This document shows positions 6,759-14,745 of a stretch of DNA of 24,546 nt, one piece after another. The notes under the pieces were generated by a model that did no database searches, was not told the origin of the DNA, and saw nothing but the letters and a program-made list of their open reading frames with translations. This stretch comes from JACKOD01 sp041591635 (GTDB lineage: Bacteria; Pseudomonadota; Gammaproteobacteria; Pseudomonadales; Oleiphilaceae), in assembly GCA_041591635.1 (NCBI GenBank), contig JBFHRO010000021.1:1-24546 (forward strand). The letters are read 5' to 3'. Within the stretch, counting starts at the first letter, position 1. Each line of letters starts with the position of its first letter. A program made the position numbers and the translations under genes.

Positions 6759-8189
6759 ATGGCTGGCAAGACTTTATATGACAAGTTATGGGACGCCCAT
6801 CTGGTCAAACAGCGTGATGACGGATCGGCACTGATTTATATTGATCGTCAGTTGTTGCACGAGGTGACTTCGCCACAGGCCTTTGATGGTTTGCGGCTGG
6901 CGGGGCGCAAACCGTGGCGGGTGGATGCGAACCTTGCCACCCCCGATCACAATGTGCCCACCACAGACCGTGCCAGTGGCGTGGAGGGCATTGCTGATCC
7001 GGTGTCACGGATACAGGTGCGCACCCTCGATGAAAACTGCGACGAGTTCGGTATCGTAGAATTCAAAATGCTGGATTCCCGGCAAGGCATTGTTCACGTT
7101 ATAGGGCCTGAGCAGGGTGCGACGCTACCCGGCATGACGGTGGTCTGTGGCGACTCCCATACCTCGACCCACGGTGCCTTTGGTGCGCTGGCCCATGGCA
7201 TCGGAACCTCGGAGGTTGAGCATGTGCTGGCGACCCAGTGTCTGGTGCAAAAGAAAATGAAAAACATGCTGGTGCGCGTCAATGGCAAGGTGGGGCCGGG
7301 AATCACCGGAAAGGACATTGTGCTGGCGATCATCTGCAAACTGGGCACGGCGGGCGGCACGGGCTACGCCATGGAATTTGCCGGAGAAGCGATCCGGGAT
7401 CTTTCCATGGAAGGCCGGATGACCCTGTGCAACATGGCCATTGAAGCCGGTGCCCGGGCCGGGCTGGTAGCGGTTGATCAAACCACGATCGATTATGTCA
7501 AAGGGCGCCCTTACGCCCCCAAGGGCGAACTGTGGGAACGGGCGGTGCAGGACTGGTCAAGCTTGCACAGTGATGCCGATGCCGTGTTCGATCAGGTGGT
7601 GGACTTGAATGCAGCCGACATCAAGCCACAGGTGACCTGGGGTACCTCTCCCGAAATGGTCACGGCGATTGATGGCACTGTGCCCAATCCTGCCCGCGAA
7701 ACCGATGCTGTAAAACGCGAAGGGATCGAACGTGCGCTGGCTTACATGGGCCTGAAGGCTGACATGCCGATTACGGCCATTCGACTTGACCGGGTATTTA
7801 TCGGTTCTTGCACCAACTCCCGCATTGAAGACTTGCGCGCCGCTGCAGAAGTGGTCAAAGGCCGCAAGGTGGCGGCCACCATCAAGCAGGCCCTGGTGGT
7901 GCCTGGCTCCGGACTGGTCAAGGCCCAGGCGGAGCAAGAAGGCCTGGACAAGATCTTCATGGCGGCCGGCCTTGAATGGCGCGAGCCGGGCTGTTCCATG
8001 TGCCTTGCCATGAATGCCGACAAACTGGGGCAGGGAGAGCACTGTGCTTCGACATCGAACCGCAATTTCGAAGGGCGCCAGGGGTTCGGTGGCCGCACGC
8101 ATCTGGTGAGTCATGCCATGGCGGCCGCGGCCGCGGTTACGGGGCATTTTGTTGATGTCAGAGATATGCTCGGTGCGCAGGCGCACTGA
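6759..8189 (+). CDS. leuC: 3-isopropylmalate dehydratase large subunit
   Basis: Aconitase-family large subunit that, with LeuD, isomerises 2-isopropylmalate to 3-isopropylmalate in leucine synthesis. The 476-residue product starts MAGKTLYDKLWDAHLV at ATG 6759, preceded by GAGAGAGGACAGGG; the frame is open back to 6579 but those residues are not LeuC. Motifs seen: NVPTTDR, VCGDSHTSTHGAFGALAHGIGTSEVEHVLATQ, and the [4Fe-4S] ligands Cys351 (FIGSCTNSRIEDL), Cys412 and Cys415 (GCSMCLAMN). It heads leuC-leuD-leuB, with leuD 21 bases downstream. Control by the divergent LysR gene is likely. Confidence 0.98.
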   Translation: MAGKTLYDKLWDAHLVKQRDDGSALIYIDRQLLHEVTSPQAFDGLRLAGRKPWRVDANLATPDHNVPTTDRASGVEGIADPVSRIQVRTLDENCDEFGIVEFKMLDSRQGIVHVIGPEQGATLPGMTVVCGDSHTSTHGAFGALAHGIGTSEVEHVLATQCLVQKKMKNMLVRVNGKVGPGITGKDIVLAIICKLGTAGGTGYAMEFAGEAIRDLSMEGRMTLCNMAIEAGARAGLVAVDQTTIDYVKGRPYAPKGELWERAVQDWSSLHSDADAVFDQVVDLNAADIKPQVTWGTSPEMVTAIDGTVPNPARETDAVKREGIERALAYMGLKADMPITAIRLDRVFIGSCTNSRIEDLRAAAEVVKGRKVAATIKQALVVPGSGLVKAQAEQEGLDKIFMAAGLEWREPGCSMCLAMNADKLGQGEHCASTSNRNFEGRQGFGGRTHLVSHAMAAAAAVTGHFVDVRDMLGAQAH

Positions 8190-8210
8190 TTTGTCAAAGG
8201 AGCACGCCTA

Positions 8211-8861
8211 ATGAAAGCATTTACCAGTTTAAAGGGGCTTGTGGCCCCGTTGGATCGAGCTAATGTCGATACCGACATGATCATTCCCAAGCAGTTTCTG
8301 AAATCGATCAAGCGCACCGGGTTTGGCAAGAATCTGTTCGACGAGTTGCGATATCTTGATGAGGGGCAACCGGATCAGGACTGCACGCATCGGCCAATCA
8401 ATCCCGAGTTCGTGCTCAACCAGCCTCGCTACCAGGGCAGCAGCATACTGCTGGCACGGCAGAATTTTGGCTGTGGCTCCAGTCGTGAACATGCGCCATG
8501 GGCGCTGGATGACTATGGCTTTCGTTGCGTCATCGCGCCCAGCTATGCCGACATTTTTTTCAATAACTGTTTCAAAAACGGCATCTTGCCGGTAGTGCTG
8601 GCCGAACACGAAGTCGACCAGCTGTTTCGCGAGACCTTTGCCTGCGAAGGCTATAGGCTCGAAGTGGATCTGGCAGCGCAGAAGGTGGTCACCCCTGACG
8701 GCAAAAGCTTTTCGTTTGAAGTCGATGCGTTCAGAAAGCATTGTTTGTTGAATGGCCTGGACGATATTGGCCTGACGCTGGAAGATGCGCCCGCCATTCG
8801 TGCCTATGAAGAAAAACGCCGCCAGCAGGCCCCCTGGCTGTTCGATGCCATTGCGGGTTGA
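8211..8861 (+). CDS. leuD: 3-isopropylmalate dehydratase small subunit
   Basis: Swivel-domain subunit that completes the LeuC active site; it carries the substrate-recognition loop. The 216-residue product begins MKAFTSLKGLVAPLDRANVDTDMIIPKQFLK and contains NFGCGSSREHAPWALDDYG, both characteristic of LeuD. A strong ribosome binding site (AAAGGAG) lies 9-10 bases before ATG 8211, and the gap to leuC is 21 bases, consistent with one mRNA and stoichiometric synthesis. Length is typical (about 200-215). Confidence 0.98.
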   Translation: MKAFTSLKGLVAPLDRANVDTDMIIPKQFLKSIKRTGFGKNLFDELRYLDEGQPDQDCTHRPINPEFVLNQPRYQGSSILLARQNFGCGSSREHAPWALDDYGFRCVIAPSYADIFFNNCFKNGILPVVLAEHEVDQLFRETFACEGYRLEVDLAAQKVVTPDGKSFSFEVDAFRKHCLLNGLDDIGLTLEDAPAIRAYEEKRRQQAPWLFDAIAG

Positions 8862-8936
8862 TCAGACTGAGGGTGGTTTGCCTGCTGACGCCGGTAATGA
8901 CTGGTTAACAACTTTCCTATGCAAGAGAGCAGAAAC

Positions 8937-10022
8937 ATGAGCAAAAAACTGTTACTTCTGGCCGGTGACGGCATTGGGCCCGAAATCATGGCAGAGGCAG
9001 AGAAGGTGTTGCAGCTGTTGAACGATCGCCAGCAACTCGGTCTGACCTTTGAGAGAGCGCTGGTAGGCGGCGCTGCCATTGATGCCAGTGGCGTGCCCTT
9101 GCCGGAGGAAACCATGGCCAAGGCGCGCGAGGCCGATGCCATTTTATTGGGGGCGGTAGGTGGCCCCAAATGGGACAAACTGGAGATGGCAATACGCCCG
9201 GAAAAAGGCTTGCTTGGCTTGCGTTCGGGACTTGAGCTGTTTGCCAATCTGCGTCCTGCCATTTTGTACCCGCAACTTGCCGATGCGTCATCCCTGAAGC
9301 CTGAAATTGTGGCAGGGCTCGATATTCTGATTGTGCGCGAGCTGACTGGCGGAATTTACTTCGGCAAGCCAAGGGGAGTTCGTATCCTGGAAAACGGTGA
9401 GCGCGAAGGCTACAACACCTATGTGTATTCTGAAAGCGAGATTCGCCGCATTGGACGGGTCGCCTTCGAGGCCGCACGCAAGCGTAATGGCAAGCTGTGT
9501 TCGATCGACAAGGCCAACGTGCTGGAGGTTACTGTGCTGTGGCGTGAAATCATGACCGATCTTGCCAGCGAGTATCCCGATGTCCAGCTCAGCCACATGT
9601 ATGTCGATAATGCTGCCATGCAGCTGGTACGGGCACCCAAGCAGTTTGACGTACTGGTGACGGGCAACATGTTCGGCGACATTCTGTCGGATGAGGCGGC
9701 CATGCTGACCGGATCTATCGGCATGCTGCCTTCAGCGTCCCTCAATGCGCAGGGTAAAGGCATGTATGAGCCCTGTCACGGTTCGGCGCCCGACATTGCA
9801 GGGCAGGGGGTTGCCAATCCGCTGGCAACCATTCTGTCAGCGGCGATGCTGCTGCGCTACAGTCTGCAACAGGAAGCCAGTGCCCAATTGATCGAGCGCG
9901 CGGTAAGCCAGGTGCTGGATCAGGGGTATCGCACCGCCGACATTTACTCCCCGGGAATGAACAAGGTTGGAACCCGGGCTATGGGTGATGCTGTTGTCGC
10001 GGCCCTGGGGACGCTTTTATAA
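8937..10022 (+). CDS. leuB: 3-isopropylmalate dehydrogenase
   Basis: NAD-dependent oxidative decarboxylation of 3-isopropylmalate, the third step of the leucine branch. The 361-residue product reads MSKKLLLLAGDGIGPEI, with the decarboxylating-dehydrogenase motifs RELTGGIYFG, SIDKANVL, SHMYVDNAAMQLV, GNMFGDILSDEAAM and the NAD-binding region EPCHGSAPDIAGQG. ATG 8937 is preferred over the upstream ATG 8919 because GAGAG (8925-8929) sits 7 bases before it and family members begin there. It follows leuD after 75 bases with no terminator-like hairpin, so it is probably part of leuCDB. Confidence 0.97.
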   Translation: MSKKLLLLAGDGIGPEIMAEAEKVLQLLNDRQQLGLTFERALVGGAAIDASGVPLPEETMAKAREADAILLGAVGGPKWDKLEMAIRPEKGLLGLRSGLELFANLRPAILYPQLADASSLKPEIVAGLDILIVRELTGGIYFGKPRGVRILENGEREGYNTYVYSESEIRRIGRVAFEAARKRNGKLCSIDKANVLEVTVLWREIMTDLASEYPDVQLSHMYVDNAAMQLVRAPKQFDVLVTGNMFGDILSDEAAMLTGSIGMLPSASLNAQGKGMYEPCHGSAPDIAGQGVANPLATILSAAMLLRYSLQQEASAQLIERAVSQVLDQGYRTADIYSPGMNKVGTRAMGDAVVAALGTLL

Positions 10023-10059
10023 CGCGTCGGTCATTGGTGCAGGCTGCTATGCTTAGTAC

Positions 10060-10089
10060 TTGATAGCGGCCTTCATCTGTGTTCACAAT
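10060..10089 (+). promoter_or_regulatory. candidate promoter of asd
   Basis: TTGATA (10060-10065, 5 of 6 to the -35 consensus), an 18-base spacer and CACAAT (10084-10089, 4 of 6). It lies in the 119-base gap between leuB and asd, which is large for an internal operon gap and suggests asd has its own promoter. Confidence 0.45.
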
Positions 10090-10141
10090 ACGAACGTTTT
10101 GCGTGTTGTTGAATGAATTAATCAAGCAGGAATAGATAGCA

Positions 10142-11254
10142 ATGAAGAAGCTCGGATTGGTCGGTTGGCGCGGCATGGTTGGCTCTGTGTTGATGCAGCG
10201 TATGCAGGAAGAACGTGATTTTGATCTCGTGGAGCCGGTGTTTTTTTCCACCTCGCAGGCGGGTCAGGATGGGCCTTCCATCGGCAAGCCTGTATCCCTG
10301 CTCAAGGATGCCAACAGTATTGGCGATCTTGCCGAGATGGATATCATCATAAGTTGTCAGGGCGGCGATTATACCAAAGCCGTTTTCCCCCAATTGCGGG
10401 CGGCCGGATGGCAAGGTTACTGGATCGATGCCGCATCTGCCTTGCGCATGAATGAGGAGTCGGTGATTATCCTTGATCCTGTAAACCTCAAAGTCATAGA
10501 AAACGCCATTGCCGATGGGCGTCGCGAGTTTGTTGGCGGCAACTGTACGGTCAGTCTGATGTTGATGGCACTGGGCGGGCTGTTTGAGCAGGATCTGGTC
10601 GAGTGGGCGAGCCCCATGACCTACCAGGCGGCATCCGGTGCAGGGGCCCAGAACATGCGCGAGCTTATTTCCCAGATGGGCGCCATTTATGGTGCGGTCG
10701 CCGACAAACTCGCTGATCCGGCCTCGGCCATTCTGGAAATCGATCAGATTGTCGCCCAGACCATGCGCAGTGAAAACTATCCTACCGATCATTTCGGTGT
10801 GCCTCTGGGAGGAAGCCTGATTCCCTGGATCGACTCCCAGCTGCCCAATGGCCAGAGCAGGGAGGAGTGGAAGGCGGAAGCCGAGGCGAACAAGATCCTC
10901 GGTCGTGGCGACCGGCGCGTGGCTATCGATGGGCTCTGTGTTCGCATTGGTGCCATGCGTTGCCACAGCCAGGCCATCACCTTGAAGCTCAAGCAGGATG
11001 TGCCCATGAGCGACATTGAATCCATTGTGGGGTCAGCCAATGACTGGGTGAAGGTCATCCCCAACCAAAAGGAAATCACCGTGCAGGAATTGACGCCGGC
11101 GAAGGTGACGGGAACCCTTGCGGTGCCGGTGGGGCGTATGCGCAAACTGAGCATGGGGCCCGAGTACCTTTCCGCCTTTACGGTCGGAGACCAGCTTTTG
11201 TGGGGGGCGGCCGAGCCTTTACGCAGAATGCTGCGAATTCTCCTGAAGGCGTAA
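10142..11254 (+). CDS. asd: aspartate-semialdehyde dehydrogenase
   Basis: NADPH-dependent reduction of aspartyl phosphate to aspartate semialdehyde, the branch point to lysine/diaminopimelate, methionine and threonine. The 370-residue product is of the long gammaproteobacterial Asd type (E. coli 367): GLVGWRGMVGSVLMQRM is the nucleotide-binding N-terminus, Cys135 in VGGNCTVSLM is the nucleophile at the same number as in E. coli, and RCHSQA holds the active-site histidine (residue 275). Only one Asd-like gene is here; Pseudomonas aeruginosa, as I recall, carries a second paralog (usg) between asd and fimV, which is missing. A clear intrinsic terminator follows. Confidence 0.98.
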   Translation: MKKLGLVGWRGMVGSVLMQRMQEERDFDLVEPVFFSTSQAGQDGPSIGKPVSLLKDANSIGDLAEMDIIISCQGGDYTKAVFPQLRAAGWQGYWIDAASALRMNEESVIILDPVNLKVIENAIADGRREFVGGNCTVSLMLMALGGLFEQDLVEWASPMTYQAASGAGAQNMRELISQMGAIYGAVADKLADPASAILEIDQIVAQTMRSENYPTDHFGVPLGGSLIPWIDSQLPNGQSREEWKAEAEANKILGRGDRRVAIDGLCVRIGAMRCHSQAITLKLKQDVPMSDIESIVGSANDWVKVIPNQKEITVQELTPAKVTGTLAVPVGRMRKLSMGPEYLSAFTVGDQLLWGAAEPLRRMLRILLKA

Positions 11255-11290
11255 ACCCTGGTTGAGCCTGCTTCAAGGGCGGCAAAAGGA

Positions 11291-11316
11291 AAAGCGATCG
11301 AAAGGTCGCTTTTTTT
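11291..11316 (+). terminator. intrinsic terminator after asd
   Basis: AAGCGATC (11292-11299), a GAAA tetraloop and GGTCGCTT (11304-11311) form an 8-bp stem with one T-G wobble, closed by a GNRA loop. It is followed immediately by a run of T's to 11316. All elements of a Rho-independent terminator are present 37 bases after the asd stop. Confidence 0.92.
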
Positions 11317-11586
11317 GTTCGACAAATATATGTGATGCGCGTTTTGTTTTTTTCAAAAACCGGACAAAAGGCCGGAAAAAACGCCGGAATTATTTTATAA
11401 AGTGTTTCGAACGTATTGATTCTATTGAAAATAAGAAACTTTGGCTTTTGTTGATAAATCACGACTTATGAACAATACTTGCTAGTCAGTTACAGGAGCG
11501 TAAGTTTTTTGTGAACTTACACCACGAGTTTGTGACGTCAGTCAATTCATAATAATACTCTGCACAGTTAATTAAGGGATAATCGG
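11317..11586 (+). promoter_or_regulatory. AT-rich upstream region of fimV with candidate promoter
   Basis: The 332-base gap between asd and fimV holds the asd terminator, then an AT-rich tract. A candidate promoter is TTGATA (11451-11456), a 17-base spacer and AATACT (11474-11479). A second, weaker -10-like CATAAT lies at 11548-11553 within CATAATAATACT. Between them is the inverted repeat at 11500-11520. TGACGTCA at 11533-11540 is an 8-base palindrome of unknown meaning. AAGGGAT (11574-11580) is the fimV ribosome binding site. No gene is seen here. Confidence 0.45.
11500..11520. repeat. 7-bp inverted repeat upstream of fimV
   Basis: GTAAGTT (11500-11506), 7 bases, AACTTAC (11514-11520), a perfect dyad. 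It would lie in the 5' leader if the 11451-11479 promoter is used, or upstream of the 11548 -10-like element otherwise. It could be a protein-binding operator or an mRNA hairpin. Confidence 0.45.
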
Positions 11587-14500
11587 ATGAAGCGCAAGCT
11601 TGCGGTGGCAATCTCACTGATATCAGCCCTTGGGGCAAGCACGGTCTACGCACTGGGCTTGGGCGAAGCGACGGTAAAGTCGGCACTGAATCAGCCGCTG
11701 AAGGCTGAAATAGAACTGCTCAATGTGAAAGATCTGGGTGCCGGTGAAATATTGCCAGGGCTGGCGACGCGAGAGGATTTTTTGCGCTCGGGCATTGAGC
11801 GGGTCTATTTCCTCAATGATTTGCGCTTCAATGTAGAAACGGATTCCAGAGGCCGTGCGATTGTACAGCTGACCACCAAGAAACCTGTGCGTGAGCCCTA
11901 CTTGAATTTCCTTGTGGAAGTCATTTGGCCCAGCGGACGGCTGCTGCGTGAATATTCATTGCTGATTGATCCACCGGTGTTTGCCGAAGAAAAGGCAGCC
12001 AAAGTCGCGCCGGCCAAAACAGTATCAACAGTGACGCCTGCCGCGCGTCCCGCGCAGACCAGCACTGCTGCGCCCGCGGCGACGCGCACTACCAAGCAGA
12101 CGTCCCGGCCGGTTGAAGGCACCTTTGGCCCTACCTCAAACTCAGATACCCTTTGGGCAATAGCGTTGCAGGTACGTCCCAATAGCAGCGTTTCGCCGCA
12201 ACAAACCATGCTGGCGCTTCAGGATTTGAATCCCGATGCGTTCTTTGATGGCAATATCAATAAGTTACGATCCGGTCATGTGCTGCGGATACCCACGCTT
12301 GAGCAAATCAAGAGTCGCACCAATCGCCAGGCTGTCAATGAAGTGGTGGCTCAGAACCGGGCCTTTGAGACCGGACAATTGGCTCCGCAGACCGTGGATG
12401 CTCGCCCTGATGCACTGGTTGCCAAAGGCAAGCCATCGCGTGAGGTGACGGGAGACGAGTTGAAGCTTGTCGTTCCCCGCACGCAACAGGAAGCCGCCAA
12501 GGCGAAGGCACACGCAGGCGAACAGGGGGGTGCAGGCGATGAGGCGGTCAGAAATGAGTTGATTGCCACCCAGGAGCGTCTTGACAAGTCCCGACTTGAG
12601 AAAGAGGAGTTGGGCAATAAAGTAAAAGACCTCGAAGAGCAGATGCAAACCTTGAAACGGCTGCTGTCGCTCAAGGACGATCAACTCGCGGCCATGCAAG
12701 CACAGATGAGCCAGCTTGATAGTGCCGAGACAGCGAAGCCGCAGGGCGTGGACGTCGCTTCGGTGGCCGGAACCACACCGCCAGTGCAAGCGACAGACCC
12801 ATCGACGTCGCCTGAGTCCACGGAATCAGCTGCCCAGCCGGGTGACGGACAAACCGCGAGTGTGCCGGCTGTTCAGCCGCAATCGGTCTCAACCCCGGGC
12901 CAAGCCGGTGAACCGCCGGCCCAGCCTGTGATGACGCCTGCACCCGCCACGCCGGTCGCGCCGACAGCACCGGCGCCGGCAGTGGAAAGCTGGTTCGACA
13001 AGATTGTCAATGCGTTGGTCAACAACCCGCTCTATCAGGGGCTGGCGGCTGGTTTTGGATTGTTGGTCGTATTGCTCTTGTGGGTTGTTTCCAGAAACAA
13101 CGCCCGTAAGGAGCAGGAATTCCACGAACTGATGGCGCAGGGTGGATATGCCACGGTTGACGATCAGGATGTGCTCAATCTGGGGGATGCTGCGGTTGAT
13201 AACGCGGCACAGGGAATTAGCCGAAACTTTGACGATGAGGGCAGCGATGCGCTCACAGACGCGGGAGCCTACATTGCGTACGGTCGGTTCGATCAGGCGG
13301 CGTCCTTGCTGGAAAATGCCATTGCCGAAGAGCCGCGACGCAGCGATTTGCGTCTAAAACTTCTCGAAGTTCATGCGAAACAAGGCAATGCAACAGCCTT
13401 CGAGACCCAATACCGTGGCCTGGCGGCGTTGCGGGATGAGCCAGCGCTTGAGCAGGCGGCTAAATTGCGGGCCGGGTTGGGAGCGGAAGTAGCAGGAGAG
13501 GACGATTCGGTTTCTTTGGACGACCTTGAAAGCCAGCTCAGGTCAGAGAGTTTTGGTACCAAGAAGCCAGCTGTGGCGACTGCGTCAGCGCGTCGTACCG
13601 AGGCTAGCGAGCCCGCAGCGATAGCCGACAGTGCCGAAATTCTGGATAGCTCCGAGGCTTTGGAAGACGCCAGTGAGATAGACTCCTTGAGTCAGAAATC
13701 CCTTGAGTCTTCAAGGGCCAAGAGTCCGGCTCCGGCGGCGCCTGAGGTGGATCTTGATGATCTGGACGTGGATCTGGATTTTGGCGAGATTGACGCCGCC
13801 ATGTCCGTCGACGCTACCGATGCAGTCGCGACAGATATTCAGTTCAATCTTGACGAAAGTTTGCTTGAAGATCAGGAAGCCGCCGCGCCACCTGCACCGA
13901 CAAAAACCTTTGATCTCGGGCTGGATGATTTGGCTCTGGATGGCAGTGCCGTAGAAGAAGGCATGGTCGATACGGCAAAAGGTACAAAGACCTCCTCGCC
14001 GACTGTCAAAATGCCAGCCGATGACTTCGAGGACATGGATCTTGAGGCGGAGCTGGCGAGTCTGACCAATGAAGAGGCGGCAGAGGCTGAAACCGAAGAG
14101 CCTACGGCAGAAGACTTGCTGATGGCAGAGGCCGATTTCGGCGGCCAAACGCCAGAAGAAATGCTTGCCAGCATTGATGAAGATCTTGGGCTGGGCGAGT
14201 TCGCAGGCGACTTGAGTCAGGAATCGGAAGATAACCTCTTTGTGACCGCCGATGCCTCTGATTTGGGGGCAGACGGGTTGGACGTAGATACTGATCTTGA
14301 TCTTGGCCTTGATGCGTTGGTACAGGAAGAACCGCAACCAGAAGATCTGGGGGCTCTGCCGGTTGCCGAGCTGGAAGAGGTAGATGCCGCCGCGTCAGCA
14401 GCGGATTCGGCTTCTGTCGCCCGGCGCGACGAACTGGATTCGGAGCTCGAAGGGGATGATGATTTCGAGTTCCTGTCCGGTACCGATGAGGCCGCCACCA

Positions 14501-14634
14501 AACTCGATTTGGCGCGCGCCTATATCGACATGGGTGATGTTGACGGTGCCAGGGACATTCTGGAGGAGGTGTCGCTCGAAGGCAGTGATCTGCAGAAACA
14601 GGAAGCCTTGTCTTTGCTCAAATCCATAGCCTGA
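11587..14634 (+). CDS. fimV: FimV family polar hub / peptidoglycan-binding protein
   Basis: Inner-membrane organiser of the cell pole needed for type IV pilus assembly and twitching in Pseudomonas. Order in the 1015 residues: signal peptide 1-22 (cleavage after TVYA); conserved FimV N-terminal domain (LGLGEATVKSALNQPLKAEI...); LysM-like peptidoglycan-binding domain about 183-238 (SNSDTLWAIA...GHVLRIPTL); coiled coil about 320-378; Pro/Ala/Thr-rich linker; one membrane helix about 482-502 (GLAAGFGLLVVLLLWVV); TPR-like helices about 560-612 (YGRFDQAASLLENAI); a long acidic Asp/Leu-rich cytoplasmic segment about 640-950 with repeated LDLGLDDLAL-like pieces; and the conserved FimV C-terminal TPR-like motif (ATKLDLARAYIDMGDVDGARDILEEV). 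Start ATG 11587 has AAGGGAT 6 bases upstream. No pilus genes are in the window. Confidence 0.95.
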   Translation: MKRKLAVAISLISALGASTVYALGLGEATVKSALNQPLKAEIELLNVKDLGAGEILPGLATREDFLRSGIERVYFLNDLRFNVETDSRGRAIVQLTTKKPVREPYLNFLVEVIWPSGRLLREYSLLIDPPVFAEEKAAKVAPAKTVSTVTPAARPAQTSTAAPAATRTTKQTSRPVEGTFGPTSNSDTLWAIALQVRPNSSVSPQQTMLALQDLNPDAFFDGNINKLRSGHVLRIPTLEQIKSRTNRQAVNEVVAQNRAFETGQLAPQTVDARPDALVAKGKPSREVTGDELKLVVPRTQQEAAKAKAHAGEQGGAGDEAVRNELIATQERLDKSRLEKEELGNKVKDLEEQMQTLKRLLSLKDDQLAAMQAQMSQLDSAETAKPQGVDVASVAGTTPPVQATDPSTSPESTESAAQPGDGQTASVPAVQPQSVSTPGQAGEPPAQPVMTPAPATPVAPTAPAPAVESWFDKIVNALVNNPLYQGLAAGFGLLVVLLLWVVSRNNARKEQEFHELMAQGGYATVDDQDVLNLGDAAVDNAAQGISRNFDDEGSDALTDAGAYIAYGRFDQAASLLENAIAEEPRRSDLRLKLLEVHAKQGNATAFETQYRGLAALRDEPALEQAAKLRAGLGAEVAGEDDSVSLDDLESQLRSESFGTKKPAVATASARRTEASEPAAIADSAEILDSSEALEDASEIDSLSQKSLESSRAKSPAPAAPEVDLDDLDVDLDFGEIDAAMSVDATDAVATDIQFNLDESLLEDQEAAAPPAPTKTFDLGLDDLALDGSAVEEGMVDTAKGTKTSSPTVKMPADDFEDMDLEAELASLTNEEAAEAETEEPTAEDLLMAEADFGGQTPEEMLASIDEDLGLGEFAGDLSQESEDNLFVTADASDLGADGLDVDTDLDLGLDALVQEEPQPEDLGALPVAELEEVDAAASAADSASVARRDELDSELEGDDDFEFLSGTDEAATKLDLARAYIDMGDVDGARDILEEVSLEGSDLQKQEALSLLKSIA

Positions 14635-14665
14635 CGTCTTGCAGGCTTAAATCTCTCGTCAAATG

Positions 14666-14700
14666 AAGAGGAAGACTTCGCGAGGAGTTTTCCTCTTTGT
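14666..14700 (+). terminator. 14-bp GNRA-capped hairpin after fimV
   Basis: Bases 14666-14679 pair with 14684-14697 (14 bp including two G-T wobbles) around a GCGA tetraloop; the outer 8 bp, AAGAGGAA with TTCCTCTT, are perfect. T's in the 3' arm run into TTTGTCT. It lies 31 bases after the fimV stop. The downstream T-run is short and interrupted, so termination may be partial. Confidence 0.7.
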
Positions 14701-14732
14701 CTAAACAAAGTAATCTATGCAGCCTGTTTAGA
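14700..14732. repeat. 8-bp inverted repeat ahead of truA
   Basis: TCTAAACA (14700-14707), 17 bases, TGTTTAGA (14725-14732), a perfect dyad. The right arm overlaps a -10-like TAGAAT (14729-14734). This could be an operator over the truA promoter or a second hairpin after fimV. Confidence 0.45.
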
Positions 14733-14745
14733 ATGCATTGGTGCT

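Noticed and set aside
10118..10966. 282-codon minus-strand frame opposite asd
   Set aside because: Antisense of asd; no motif and no supporting context.
11333..11388. Three CCGG blocks in the A-rich tract after the asd terminator, possibly a second terminator
   Set aside because: The blocks pair only in 4-bp stems with no following T-run; the strong terminator lies just upstream.
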